Shown: positions 10,769 to 18,650 of the stretch, piece after piece | How the letters are laid out: every line of letters starts with the position of its first letter | Numbering within the stretch: the first letter of the stretch is position 1 | NCBI GenBank assembly: GCA_013387215.1 | Contig: WARW01000013.1 | Coordinates: forward strand, 1-33,610 | Origin: Patescibacteria group bacterium | GTDB lineage: Bacteria; Patescibacteriota; Microgenomatia; UBA12405 | Length of the DNA stretch: 33,610 nt | Direction of reading: 5' to 3' | Position numbers and translations under genes: made by a program | The notes under the pieces: model-generated | Told to the model about the DNA's origin: nothing | Databases searched by the model: none | Seen by the model: only the letters and a program-made list of their open reading frames with translations

Positions 10769-11410
10769 TTATGCAGCAATCTTTCTTTTGCTCTTAATTA
10801 CCTCCAAAATTATTGGGGACACTGAAACTGCGATAATTAAAAGAATCATGTAATGGAAATTATTTTTAATAATTGGCAAATTACCCAAGAAAAATCCTCC
10901 CCAAATAAAAAGAGTCACCCACATCAAAGCGCCAATCACACTAAAAGTTAAAAACTTAGGATAAGTCAATTTGCCAATTCCAGCCACGAAAGGTGCAAAA
11001 GTGCGGATTATTGGCACGAATCTAGCTAAAATCACTGCCTTAGCTCCATGTTTGGCATAAAAATCTTGAGTCTTGATTAAATATTCTCTTTTAAAAAGTT
11101 TATTATTTGCTTCAAATAATTTTTTTCCTATAAGTCTCCCTATCCAATAATTAAGGTTATCGCCGATTAAAACTGCAGTCAACATTAATATATATAGTAG
11201 TCCCACATTAAAAGCACCTCGGGCAGACAATGCTCCGGCAGCAAATAAAAGCGAATCACCAGGCAAAAAAGGAGTCACTACCAAACCGGTTTCCATAAAA
11301 ACCACAAAAGCTAAAATTCCGTAACTCAAAGTTCCATAAGCCTGAGTTAAATCTAAAAGGTGTTTATCAACATGCAAAAAGAAGTCAATAATTAGTTTAA
11401 GTGTAGTCAT
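10769..11410 (-). CDS. DedA-family membrane protein
   Basis: 213 residues, normal for the family. Visible motifs: PFLPGDSLLFAAG (about residue 47), the GDNLNYWIGRLIG segment, and RFVPIIRTFAPFVAG (about 128), which match the conserved Glu/Gly-Asp and F-x-R-x-x-P-x-x-R signatures of DedA/VTT proteins. There are four to five membrane segments including two re-entrant ones. DedA proteins are inner-membrane, proton-linked lipid transporters or scramblases needed for envelope health. A TATAAT (11419-11424) lies 8 bases before the ATG and no Shine-Dalgarno is seen. It is preceded by the GH18 gene. Confidence 0.93.
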   Translation of the reverse strand: MTTLKLIIDFFLHVDKHLLDLTQAYGTLSYGILAFVVFMETGLVVTPFLPGDSLLFAAGALSARGAFNVGLLYILMLTAVLIGDNLNYWIGRLIGKKLFEANNKLFKREYLIKTQDFYAKHGAKAVILARFVPIIRTFAPFVAGIGKLTYPKFLTFSVIGALMWVTLFIWGGFFLGNLPIIKNNFHYMILLIIAVSVSPIILEVIKSKRKIAA

Positions 11411-11418
11411 TGTCTTTC

Positions 11419-11424
11419 ATTATA
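11419..11424 (-). promoter_or_regulatory. -10 box before the DedA gene (leaderless-type)
   Basis: TATAAT followed by 8 bases and the ATG at 11410, so transcription would start at or within a few bases of the start codon. TTGACA (11431-11436) is too close to serve as the -35 box. Confidence 0.55.
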
Positions 11425-11451
11425 CTGGATTGTCAACCACTGTTTCCAGAA

Positions 11452-12591
11452 TTAATTTAAAACCTTACTTACTTCGTTCCACAAATCACCATTCTCTCCT
11501 TCATATCCTAAGGCCCAAAACCCCACTCCTCCCAATTGGCCATCAGTCACCAACTTAACTTTTCTAGATAAACTTTCCAAATCTTCATAATAAATTTCCT
11601 TAATCACCCCGTTTTCTGTATAACTCACCCATGGCGACATCGACGTTTCATCCCAATTTTTTTTGAAGTTATCCAAGTCTAAAGGGTCAGAAGTTAATTC
11701 TTTCATTCTTTTATAAGTTGCCAAAGCTGAATATCCCCTAATTACTTTTGCCTCAAAATCGGCTGTTTCTGTTTTCCACTCATATCCATATAAAGGATAA
11801 GCCATCACAATTTTTTTCTTATCTATGTTTATGGCCACTATCTTTTGGATTATTTCTAAAATATTTCTGTCTCCTGGAGTGGAATTTACTGGCGCCACTG
11901 CTCCCGCCGAATCCATTCCCGGGCGGTGAAAGTCATAGGCCATTACAATCAATTCATCTACGCCATCCACCATTCTTTTTAACTCCACATCTCCGCCTTT
12001 AATAATAGTATTAGCAAAAACATCCACACCAACTTCTCCAGAATATGATTTTTTAAATTCGCTCATAAAATTAAAAAACTCATCTTCTAAAATCGCTGTT
12101 GGATTTCCCTGATATTCAAAGTCAAAATTAACTCCATCAAAATTATTTTGTCGACTTAACTCCACAACTTGTTCAATTAAATTACTTTTTGCCGATTCAT
12201 CGGACATTAACTTATCAATCTTTTTATCGTCAAAAAGCTTTATTCCTAAAATATTTTTTCCGCCGCACTTCTTAAAACTTTCTTTTTGGCTCAAATATTT
12301 ATCGCTGTTTAATTTCTTATACTGAGCATCCAAAGCCAAATCACCTGTTTCTTTTACTTCAATTCCTAAAAACACCAGTTCATTCACTTCTCCGCAATAA
12401 TCAATTGTTTTGCCAATATTCCAGGTCGGCAAAAACCCGACTACTTTATATTTATTGCCAACTTTAACTATTTTGTTTTCTTTTGACGACAATGGATCCA
12501 AAAAATCCACCTTATTTTTATATTGATAAAACCAAATACTAGCAACTGATGCCAAAAACAAAAATACTGCCAATACAGCTAATTTCTTCAT
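11452..12591 (-). CDS. Exported GH18-family glycosidase, YaaH/spore-lytic type
   Basis: 379 residues. N-terminal hydrophobic segment (5-21) is a signal peptide or anchor. The (beta/alpha)8 barrel covers about 48-375. The active-site strand reads FDGVNFDFE (151-159); Glu159 is the catalytic acid, Asp157 its partner. An Asn stands at 155 as in the YaaH/SleL subgroup. MAYDFH (217-222) and GVGFWALGYE near the end are further GH18 marks. It probably cuts N-acetylglucosamine-containing glycans outside the membrane. Its ATG overlaps the stop of the 43-residue membrane protein gene by an ATGA, so the two are translationally coupled. Confidence 0.9.
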   Translation of the reverse strand: MKKLAVLAVFLFLASVASIWFYQYKNKVDFLDPLSSKENKIVKVGNKYKVVGFLPTWNIGKTIDYCGEVNELVFLGIEVKETGDLALDAQYKKLNSDKYLSQKESFKKCGGKNILGIKLFDDKKIDKLMSDESAKSNLIEQVVELSRQNNFDGVNFDFEYQGNPTAILEDEFFNFMSEFKKSYSGEVGVDVFANTIIKGGDVELKRMVDGVDELIVMAYDFHRPGMDSAGAVAPVNSTPGDRNILEIIQKIVAINIDKKKIVMAYPLYGYEWKTETADFEAKVIRGYSALATYKRMKELTSDPLDLDNFKKNWDETSMSPWVSYTENGVIKEIYYEDLESLSRKVKLVTDGQLGGVGFWALGYEGENGDLWNEVSKVLN

Positions 12592-12719
12592 TCATCTCTT
12601 CGGTTTAGTCTGGCTAATCCGAATTTAATCGTTCTAAAAAAATTTCCAAAGCTGCCAAAAGTGATCAAAACCAAAGCACCGGCAACACCGACAACTCTTA
12701 AGATATTCCACTTTTTCAT
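12588..12719 (-). CDS. 43-residue single-pass membrane protein
   Basis: ATG at 12719, TGA at 12588-12590 overlapping the ATG of the GH18 gene (ATGA). One hydrophobic helix (about residues 7-28) is flanked by basic ends, with a C-terminal Arg-rich tail. The coupling to GH18 supports it as real and suggests it partners or anchors that enzyme. No family recognised. The gene lies 50 bases after tRNA-Ile and may be cotranscribed with it. Confidence 0.65.
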   Translation of the reverse strand: MKKWNILRVVGVAGALVLITFGSFGNFFRTIKFGLARLNRRDE

Positions 12720-12769
12720 AATTATTATTATCTCTTACTCAATTTTGAAAATCAAATGTAACCAAAATG

Positions 12770-12843
12770 TGGGCAATGGAGAACTCGAATCTCCGACCCC
12801 CGTCTTATCAGGACGGTGCTCTAACCAACTGAGCTAATTGCCC
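12770..12843 (-). tRNA. tRNA-Ile (anticodon GAT)
   Basis: 74 bases. Acceptor GGGCAAT/ATTGCCC is perfectly paired, D-arm and T-arm are complete, the anticodon loop reads CTGATAA and the discriminator is A. CCA is not encoded. In most bacteria this tRNA sits with tRNA-Ala in the 16S-23S spacer; here it is about 2.3 kb away in another unit. Confidence 0.96.
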
Positions 12844-12856
12844 GTAAAGTAAATGT

Positions 12857-12862
12857 ATTATA
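12857..12862 (-). promoter_or_regulatory. Extended -10 promoter of tRNA-Ile
   Basis: TGTTATAAT on the minus strand (TG-N-TATAAT), 13 bases before the mature 5' end. TTTAAA lies 16 bases upstream as a weak -35. Confidence 0.6.
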
Positions 12863-12900
12863 ACAAGATATAGATAGATTTAAATACCTTAAAGCGTTAC

Positions 12901-12994
12901 ATGAATTTTTGGAAGAAAATTCATATAGCAAGAAATTAATAAATGTGAACGCAGTGAACATACCTAAAACGCTGCGAAAAACGAAAGGTTTTTC
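12901..12994. other. Two hairpins between tRNA-Ile and the 13.1 kb gene
   Basis: ATGAATTTT/AAAATTCAT at 12901-12924 and GAAAAAC/GTTTTTC at 12976-12994. A 16-base direct repeat (ATAACAAGATA-T/A-AGAT) occurs at 12860 and 12995. No gene seen between 12844 and 13074. Confidence 0.4.
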
Positions 12995-13011
12995 ATAACA
13001 AGATAAAGATC

Positions 13012-13061
13012 AAAAAAATCCCTGGACTAATTAAGCTCGAAAGCTCAACCTGATCCAGGGA
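13012..13061 (-). terminator. Rho-independent terminator
   Basis: On the minus strand TCCCTGG (13055-13061) pairs with CCAGGGA (13019-13025), with an inner AGCTTTCGAGCT helix, and is followed by TTTTTTT. It lies 14 bases after the stop of the gene at 13075-13758. Confidence 0.88.
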
Positions 13062-13074
13062 AAATTCAAAAAAA

Positions 13075-13758
13075 TTAATTAAAAGAATATAAAAGAGAGT
13101 GTCTTTTTTTGTGATTAAAAGCTAACCTGGTGCTATTCACCCATATTTTGGCAAAATCACGATTCTTTCTCAGATACTTCAATTCGCTTGCAGCCAACAA
13201 TCTCGGATTGTAATGATCGAATATTATCGATCCAACCTTAATCATTTTTATTCTACAGTAGCCGCAACTCACAATCATCATTTCCACCACTTCTGCTTTT
13301 CCCTTAACCCACCAAGGTATTCTGTTGTTTCTTTTTTCCAGCAAATATATATCATCGACCAAAGCATAGTCTATCTCTCTGAAAAAAGGAAATAAAGGTT
13401 TACTTTCTGCCTTTGTAGCTAAATCCGACAATACTGAAATCTTTTCAGAATAATAAACTTTTAATGGAGCCAAAATTTTTTCCACCACCTCGCTGCTGTC
13501 TCCCACTGGCAACATCACATTTTCTAAATCTTTTCCAATAAGAAAAAAATCGACATTTTTTTTGTTTTGATCTGGACTTGAATAAGAGTCAATAATTTTT
13601 ATGACCTTATCAACTCCATCACAAAGCTCCAGCCATCTTTTAATCATGGCCTCCAAGTTTTCTTTCCCGATTACAACCAATTCTTTGACATCTTTAAACG
13701 CGAGATATACTGGCAGTTGACCATTAGGCAAAAGATCTTTCACTTCCACGACAATCAC
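13075..13758 (-). CDS. Conserved-looking protein of unknown function
   Basis: 227 residues, no membrane helix and no signal peptide, so cytosolic. I do not recognise a family. Visible features: a Val/Ile-rich alternating N-terminal 100 residues (alpha/beta look), Cys-Gly-Tyr-Cys at 165-168 that could bind metal or form a disulfide, and a basic C-terminus. The frame starts with GTG at 13758 right on AAAGGG; a second GTG at 13749 has better spacing to it and may be the true start. It has its own promoter and terminator, so it is a single-gene unit. Confidence 0.7.
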   Translation of the reverse strand: MIVVEVKDLLPNGQLPVYLAFKDVKELVVIGKENLEAMIKRWLELCDGVDKVIKIIDSYSSPDQNKKNVDFFLIGKDLENVMLPVGDSSEVVEKILAPLKVYYSEKISVLSDLATKAESKPLFPFFREIDYALVDDIYLLEKRNNRIPWWVKGKAEVVEMMIVSCGYCRIKMIKVGSIIFDHYNPRLLAASELKYLRKNRDFAKIWVNSTRLAFNHKKRHSLLYSFN

Positions 13759-13829
13759 CCTTTCTTATTTTTTTGAATTTAAAAGTACAAAAACACTACG
13801 CGCTAAAGCATAAGTTTTTTAGTGCCGCT

Positions 13830-13858
13830 AGTGTACCAAATTGTCCCTATTAATACAA
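13830..13858 (-). promoter_or_regulatory. Promoter of the 13.1-13.8 kb gene
   Basis: TTGTAT (13853-13858), 17 bases, TACACT (13830-13835) on the minus strand, giving a leader of about 65 bases. Confidence 0.5.
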
Positions 13859-13864
13859 GCTATT

Positions 13865-14761
13865 TTAATTTGCTTTATCTAAAAGCATTTCCACTACTAA
13901 TTTAGCCACATTGGTTCCAGTAGATTGTTCAAAACCCTGATATTGGCATTGTCGGTTTACTTCTAAAACGTAACTCTCATCATTTTCATCTTTCATAATA
14001 TCTACCCCGCAATAATCAAGTCCGCAAACCATAGCCACCTTTTCAGCAACCTCTCGATCTTTTTGAGACAAATCCCATTTTTCCACCATTCCACCCAAAC
14101 TAAAATTGCTTCGGAATTCCTCGCCCTTAGCTGATCGTTTCATAGCCCCGATTGCCTTGCCGCCCAAAACAATAATTCTCAAATCCCATCGGGTAGGCAG
14201 ACATTTTTGCCACAAATACATCCCCACATTTATTTCATCAACTTTGGCTACGAATTTTTCTAATTGTTTTCGGTTATCAAACTTTCGGACACTTTTACCC
14301 TGATAACCTCTCTCGTGTTTACAGATAACCGGAAACTCCCAATCCTCTGAAAGCACTTGTTCTTTGGTGTAAAAAATTTTAGTTGGAACTACAGGAATAT
14401 CGTTCTCAATAAATACTCCATGTTGAGCAATTTTGCCCATTCTTGGCCAATCCAAATAACCGCAGCTATTGGTGCAAAATATCTTATTTTTCAAAAGTCG
14501 GATAACTAAATTTCGGCCTTCAACATATTTTCCGCTCACAGTTCCGGCTACTCTAAACCATAAAGCCATAGTATTTTCAGGAGTCACTTCTTCGCCCTTG
14601 GCATAAACTTTTGTATTTCCGTTTTCCATTTTAAAAGTAATCTCTTTATATAAGCATCTATTCACTTCTACCCCTATTTTCTTTGCCTCTTCCACCAATC
14701 TGGTAACTTCAAAATTGCTTTGTTGTTGGCTCATGGTCAACACTAATATTTTTTTATTCAT
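13865..14761 (-). CDS. RimK-like ATP-grasp amino acid ligase
   Basis: 298 residues, the usual RimK size. An N-terminal pre-ATP-grasp region runs to about 115. The ATP-binding part contains PVICKHERGYQGKSVRKF (Lys plus glycine-rich loop). The magnesium site is in YVLEVNRQ (Glu and Asn). RimK-type enzymes join an amino acid, usually L-glutamate, to a carboxylate through an acyl-phosphate. The substrate here cannot be told from sequence. It is the last of four same-strand genes (7TM, ATP-grasp/retropepsin, two RimK-like). No Shine-Dalgarno is seen; a hairpin repeat separates it from the gene before. Confidence 0.85.
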   Translation of the reverse strand: MNKKILVLTMSQQQSNFEVTRLVEEAKKIGVEVNRCLYKEITFKMENGNTKVYAKGEEVTPENTMALWFRVAGTVSGKYVEGRNLVIRLLKNKIFCTNSCGYLDWPRMGKIAQHGVFIENDIPVVPTKIFYTKEQVLSEDWEFPVICKHERGYQGKSVRKFDNRKQLEKFVAKVDEINVGMYLWQKCLPTRWDLRIIVLGGKAIGAMKRSAKGEEFRSNFSLGGMVEKWDLSQKDREVAEKVAMVCGLDYCGVDIMKDENDESYVLEVNRQCQYQGFEQSTGTNVAKLVVEMLLDKAN

Positions 14762-14775
14762 ATTTTTTTAAAAAG

Positions 14776-14844
14776 ATTTTTAATTGACTTTTTTGAGATC
14801 ATCGAACGTTCACATTCGCAGACGAAAAAAAGTTAATTAAAAAG
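14776..14844. repeat. Intergenic hairpin repeat, copy 5 (type II)
   Basis: Core GATCATCGAACG-TTCA-CATTCGCAGACG; outer arms TTTTTAATTGAC-T-tract / A-tract-GTTAATTAAAAA pair over about 18 positions. It sits between two ATP-grasp genes. Confidence 0.75.
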
Positions 14845-14860
14845 TGTATTAATAAATAAT

Positions 14861-15802
14861 TTATTTTTTTAAGCTAACTAAAAATTTAACTATTTCTGCC
14901 GGCACATCGATTCCAGTTGCCTGCATAAATCCTTTAAATTGAGGACCTTTATTTACTTCCCAGATTACTGGTTTTTTAATGTCAAAATCTCTGAAAGCCA
15001 CGTCCACTCCAGCCACCCATAATCCGCAGACATCAGCCGCTTTTATAGCCATTTCCTTAATTTCTTGAGGCAAATCAGCCACTTCCACTTTTCCGCCAGC
15101 TGAATAGTTGTTTTTAAATTCAGCCTTACTTTGGGAACTTCTCTTCATAACTCCCAACACTTTTTTGCCCAACACTAATACTCGATAATCGCCGTCATTT
15201 GGAATATATTCCTGAGCCATATAGCGTTTGCCGTCTTCGACTTCAGACGTTCTCAAATCCATTGCTAATTTATTTAACTGTTTTTGATTATCAGCTTTGT
15301 AAACTCTAGTTCCCCGATCACCACCGCTGCCTTTAATAATTATTGGAAATTCAAAATATTTTGAGGCTGTGTCTCTTAGGTAAAAAAGACTGCCGTAAAT
15401 TGTTTTAGGCACATCAATTCCGGCTCTTTTCAAAGCCAACATTTGATATGCCTTACAGGCATCCGATGGTCGGCCTTGTTCCACTAAAGGATCAACTATT
15501 ACTACATCGTCTCTTTTGACTCCGTCCAAAATCAAATTCACTTCTTCCCAATGTTTCCCCGTAGTTCTGAAGAATAGAACATCATAATCGTTCAGATTTT
15601 TAGCTTTTTTATGAATCTCTTTTTCCGAACTCAAGTGATCTCTCAATTTGATTTCACCGGTCATAGTGTCAAAGCAAACCCGGTTATAAGAAATTAAATC
15701 TAACTCTACTTTTAGTTTTTTAGTAGCTTTTCGGATCAACACTAAATGCTGACTAATCTTGCCTCCAAAAAACAAAGCTATTTTTGTATTTTTATTTGTC
15801 AT
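14861..15802 (-). CDS. RimK-like ATP-grasp amino acid ligase (second copy)
   Basis: 313 residues from the ATG at 15802; an earlier TTG at 15853 lies inside the hairpin repeat and is not likely. Same order as the neighbour: N-terminal domain to about 125, then PIIIKGSGGDRGTRV (ATP lysine and glycine loop), YMAQEYIPNDGDYRVLVLG, and VIWEVNKGPQF with the magnesium-binding Glu and Asn. It is clearly a paralogue of the gene at 13865-14761 (both share the GVMKRSS/GAMKRSA and Gly-Phe-x-Gln-x-Thr-Gly motifs), but diverged, so the two may add different residues or act in sequence. Confidence 0.85.
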   Translation of the reverse strand: MTNKNTKIALFFGGKISQHLVLIRKATKKLKVELDLISYNRVCFDTMTGEIKLRDHLSSEKEIHKKAKNLNDYDVLFFRTTGKHWEEVNLILDGVKRDDVVIVDPLVEQGRPSDACKAYQMLALKRAGIDVPKTIYGSLFYLRDTASKYFEFPIIIKGSGGDRGTRVYKADNQKQLNKLAMDLRTSEVEDGKRYMAQEYIPNDGDYRVLVLGKKVLGVMKRSSQSKAEFKNNYSAGGKVEVADLPQEIKEMAIKAADVCGLWVAGVDVAFRDFDIKKPVIWEVNKGPQFKGFMQATGIDVPAEIVKFLVSLKK

Positions 15803-15816
15803 ATTTTTATTTAATA

Positions 15817-15901
15817 AAAACAATTTGCAGATATGATTTTTTTGAGCTTTCAACGCGGTAACGCATTGACCGCGAAAAAAAATAGTATCAAGAATTGTTT
15901 T
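15817..15901. repeat. Intergenic hairpin repeat, copy 6 (type I)
   Basis: Inner stem CAACGCG/CGCATTG with GTAA loop; outer arms AAAACAATT and AATTGTTTT pair, with a T-tract and A-tract between. It lies between the ATP-grasp/retropepsin gene and the next ligase. Confidence 0.75.
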
Positions 15902-15916
15902 GAAAATTATTAATCA

Positions 15917-17242
15917 TTATTTTTTTGCCGTTATTAAAAATCCTCCCAAATCTTTTCTGCCCAACAAAAATTTGGTTCTTAACTTATGTCGGTCAGCCAC
16001 GTTGACTGCCGTAACCACCTTTTTTCCATTCAACCAAAAGGTCAACCCAATCACCGGTCGGTCGTTGTGTCTGCCTAAAGATGATCGATAATGGCGGTAA
16101 TACAAGATTTTATTGTCACATAATAATCCCAAGTCTTCGGCCAAAGTTTTATCAATTGAACTTCTATATGCGCCAGTGTCAATTTTAGCTTTCACTTCTT
16201 TGACATTTTTCTTGCCCTTGCCTAATTTTATTTTTATAGTTTCCAAAGGACCGACTGTTTTAACTTTTTCTTTTTCCTCAACCTTTTCAAAAAAGCTTTC
16301 TCCAAACAAATATTTAGTCAAAGTAATAGCATGTTCAGTATTTCTGACCTCAATTTCTTCCACTCGATCCATTCTTGATTTTAAACCAGCTCGATTGCAC
16401 ACTTGGATCGATAAACCAGGTCTGGCGTTAACTTCCAAAACCATTGGGCCTTTTTCTTTATCTAAAACCACGTCGACTCCTAAAAATCCTAACCCTGGAA
16501 CTGCTTTTTGGCAGTTAATTGCAGTCTCCAATATTTCTTTCCAAAAAGGAATTTTAATTCCGTTCACTTTACGAAGTTTTTTCTTGCCGTAATCATAAAG
16601 CTTATAAATCGGCTCTCCTTTTCCTTCAATTCCAAAGGTAGTAATTCCGGTTGCCAAATCAATTCCCAAACCATAAGCACCTTGCTGCAAATTTGCCTTG
16701 CCGCCGCTTTTTTCGGTTGGAATTCTAAACATAGCCATCACTGGCACATGATTGTAAACAATTACTCTAATGTCTGGCGTACCTGACTTAGTTAACGACA
16801 AAAACATTGGATGAATTTTAATTCTCTCTTCAACCAAAACCGAATCCGGCATACTATGAAGACTATATCGGCCAGCCAAAATATCCTGGCAATGAAGCTT
16901 TAAATCTTGAGTACTCACAATATCTCCATTCATTTTTTGCCATTCACCCGCCCATTTGCCTCTTCGTCTGATGATAATAATTCCCTCACCGCCGTAACCT
17001 GATTCGGGTTTAATCACAAAGTTTCCTTCCAAATCTTCCCATCGGAATTTTTCTAGCTCAGTTACTGTTTTAAATCTTTTGATTAATTTTGGCACTCCCA
17101 CTCCGGCTTTTTCCAAAACTCTTTTGGTTCTAAACTTGGAATCCGCCAAAGATCGGCCAGAAGACGTGTTTTTTCTAAGATAGATCTTATTTCTCTCGTT
17201 TTTAGTCAAAAATTGGCGGTATTTTCTTAGAAAGTTAAACAT
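15917..17242 (-). CDS. ATP-grasp ligase fused to a retropepsin-like protease
   Basis: 441 residues. Residues about 25-310 form an ATP-grasp domain of the 'alpha-L-glutamate ligase-related' type: FVIKPESGYGGEGIIII (ATP lysine), GTPDIRVIVYN, LEVNARPGLSIQ (magnesium site). Residues about 335-441 match the RimB/'ATP-dependent zinc protease' retropepsin family: AKIDTGAYRSS with catalytic Asp355, and TKFLLGRKDLGG near the end. These two parts are usually separate neighbouring genes; here they are one protein. The start is 2 bases after the 7TM gene's stop, so they are coupled. Inference: it makes or links a peptide and the protease part trims it. Confidence 0.85.
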   Translation of the reverse strand: MFNFLRKYRQFLTKNERNKIYLRKNTSSGRSLADSKFRTKRVLEKAGVGVPKLIKRFKTVTELEKFRWEDLEGNFVIKPESGYGGEGIIIIRRRGKWAGEWQKMNGDIVSTQDLKLHCQDILAGRYSLHSMPDSVLVEERIKIHPMFLSLTKSGTPDIRVIVYNHVPVMAMFRIPTEKSGGKANLQQGAYGLGIDLATGITTFGIEGKGEPIYKLYDYGKKKLRKVNGIKIPFWKEILETAINCQKAVPGLGFLGVDVVLDKEKGPMVLEVNARPGLSIQVCNRAGLKSRMDRVEEIEVRNTEHAITLTKYLFGESFFEKVEEKEKVKTVGPLETIKIKLGKGKKNVKEVKAKIDTGAYRSSIDKTLAEDLGLLCDNKILYYRHYRSSLGRHNDRPVIGLTFWLNGKKVVTAVNVADRHKLRTKFLLGRKDLGGFLITAKK

Positions 17243-17244
17243 CG

Positions 17245-18156
17245 TTAATTTAACTTAGTATTTTTTTGTCGGATAGCTTTCTTAAATCTTTCGATTTCCG
17301 AAAATCTGATTCCAGTATAGTTTCCAACGGCAAGATTAATGATCAAAACCAACAGAATAATTAGCTCTGGGTTAAACAATACAAAGTTTTGAACCCAATT
17401 AATGTTCATTGTAATTGCCCCAGTTATGGCCAAAATCAAAGTTCCCATCATCAAATTTTTGGCTTCATTCTTGCTCTTTACTAATTGAGTTCGGACAAAT
17501 TCTTCAGCTAATAAAATCATAAACAGGATTGGGAAAATTGAAATCTGACTAATATCAATCAGTTTAATAAAGGATGAACCTACCATTAAACCGAAAGTTC
17601 CCAAGGAAATGAACAACAAATTAATTGCTCTGGCTGGCCAGAAATGAATTCTAAACTTTCTTAATAAAAGGTTGCACAACATCGAAATCATCAAAATCAT
17701 GGCAAACAGTAAAAGTCCTCCAAAGATTCCGGTTGCCAAAAAAGTAATGGCAATCATGGTTGGCATAAAAATTCCGTAGCCAGTCAAACCAAAAACGTAG
17801 TGTAAAACCGATACTAAAGTAGCAATCAAAGGCAATAATAGTAATAGTACTATTGTATTAGAAGCCACTCCTCTGTTAATAGCCCAGCTGACAATCATTC
17901 GCACTGAATTTATTCCATTCCATTTCCCGGGGTCATAAACCATTTTTTTACTTTCCGGTTCCGTAATATTAGGTACTGGGGTTACAACTTCAGTTGGTGC
18001 AATTGTTGCCGCCACTGTTGCCGATTCTGTAGCTTCAATAATTGGTGTAATTTTTTTCTCATTTACTGGAGTTCTAGCAGATACTTGGCTCACACAAAAA
18101 AATCCAAGCATTACTACAACACCCGCGAAAACAAGAGAATGGACAGTTTTTCTCAT
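17245..18156 (-). CDS. 7TM protein of the transglutaminase-associated family, lacking the transglutaminase domain
   Basis: 303 residues. Signal peptide 1-27 (cut near VSA-RTP), an exported Thr/Val/Pro-rich linker to about 85, then seven or eight membrane helices. The ending NYTGIRFSEIERFKKAI matches the C-terminus of the '7TM usually fused to an inactive transglutaminase' family. In most relatives a folded inactive transglutaminase domain fills the exported part; here only about 55 linker residues remain. It leads the four-gene operon and is followed 2 bases later by the ATP-grasp/retropepsin gene. The family is known to accompany ATP-grasp peptide ligases. Confidence 0.75.
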   Translation of the reverse strand: MRKTVHSLVFAGVVVMLGFFCVSQVSARTPVNEKKITPIIEATESATVAATIAPTEVVTPVPNITEPESKKMVYDPGKWNGINSVRMIVSWAINRGVASNTIVLLLLLPLIATLVSVLHYVFGLTGYGIFMPTMIAITFLATGIFGGLLLFAMILMISMLCNLLLRKFRIHFWPARAINLLFISLGTFGLMVGSSFIKLIDISQISIFPILFMILLAEEFVRTQLVKSKNEAKNLMMGTLILAITGAITMNINWVQNFVLFNPELIILLVLIINLAVGNYTGIRFSEIERFKKAIRQKNTKLN

Positions 18157-18202
18157 ATTTTAGGGATATTTTAATAATAATTTTTAAGATTATCAGTGGC
18201 GT

Positions 18203-18229
18203 ATTATACCATCAATTTTTACCAGTCAA
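18203..18229 (-). promoter_or_regulatory. Promoter of the 7TM/ATP-grasp operon
   Basis: TTGACT (18224-18229), 15 bases, TATAAT (18203-18208) with TG one base ahead (extended -10) on the minus strand. The leader is about 40 bases and has no Shine-Dalgarno. Confidence 0.65.
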
Positions 18230-18317
18230 TACACCAAATTAAAATCTTTTTAATCGCATTTAATATCTCTTAATTTTAACAAACATAAGCACTCTTTAGT
18301 TCCCTAGCTTTTTATTG

Positions 18318-18323
18318 TATAAT
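18318..18323 (+). promoter_or_regulatory. -10 box of the pilin operon (leaderless-type)
   Basis: ATTGTATAATT, with TATAAT 9 bases before the ATG at 18333. The same string recurs before 20661 and 22990. Confidence 0.6.
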
Positions 18324-18332
18324 TTCCTAACT

Positions 18333-18647
18333 ATGCATCAATTGCTCGCAGTTAACATCGGTGATATTCCAATTACGGGAGGTACCCTTGCCACCAAATA
18401 TCCAAGCTTTGGCACTCTCGTAACCATTCTCCTCAAAAATTCTCTCACAATTATTGGCATTATCCTTCTTTTCCTTTTGATTTATGGAGGTCTTATGTTT
18501 ATAATTAACGCAGGTTCTGGTGATTCTAAAAAGGCCGATCAAGCCAAAGGAGTTATCACCAATGCCTTGGTTGGATTTGCAGTAGTCTTTTGCGCTTACT
18601 TCATTATTCAACTAATACAAGTTATTACAGGATTAACAATTCTTTAA
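18333..18647 (+). CDS. T4SS pilin-like protein 1
   Basis: 104 residues: a short N-terminal part and two membrane helices (about 27-52 and 73-99) joined by a polar loop, NAGSGDSKKADQAKG. The loop core Gly-Asp-x-Lys-Lys and the following Asn-Ala-Leu-Val-Gly are shared by all seven tandem genes. This is the VirB2/TrbC-like T4SS_pilin architecture common in Patescibacteria. It is the first gene of the run. A TTG at 18315 would put the promoter inside the gene, so the ATG at 18333 is preferred. No cleavable signal peptide is clear. Confidence 0.8.
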   Translation: MHQLLAVNIGDIPITGGTLATKYPSFGTLVTILLKNSLTIIGIILLFLLIYGGLMFIINAGSGDSKKADQAKGVITNALVGFAVVFCAYFIIQLIQVITGLTIL

Positions 18648-18650
18648 AAC

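Noticed and set aside
15803..15853. Upstream TTG start for the second RimK-like ligase
   Set aside because: It lies inside a hairpin repeat, and the ATG at 15802 begins the usual first strand of the fold.
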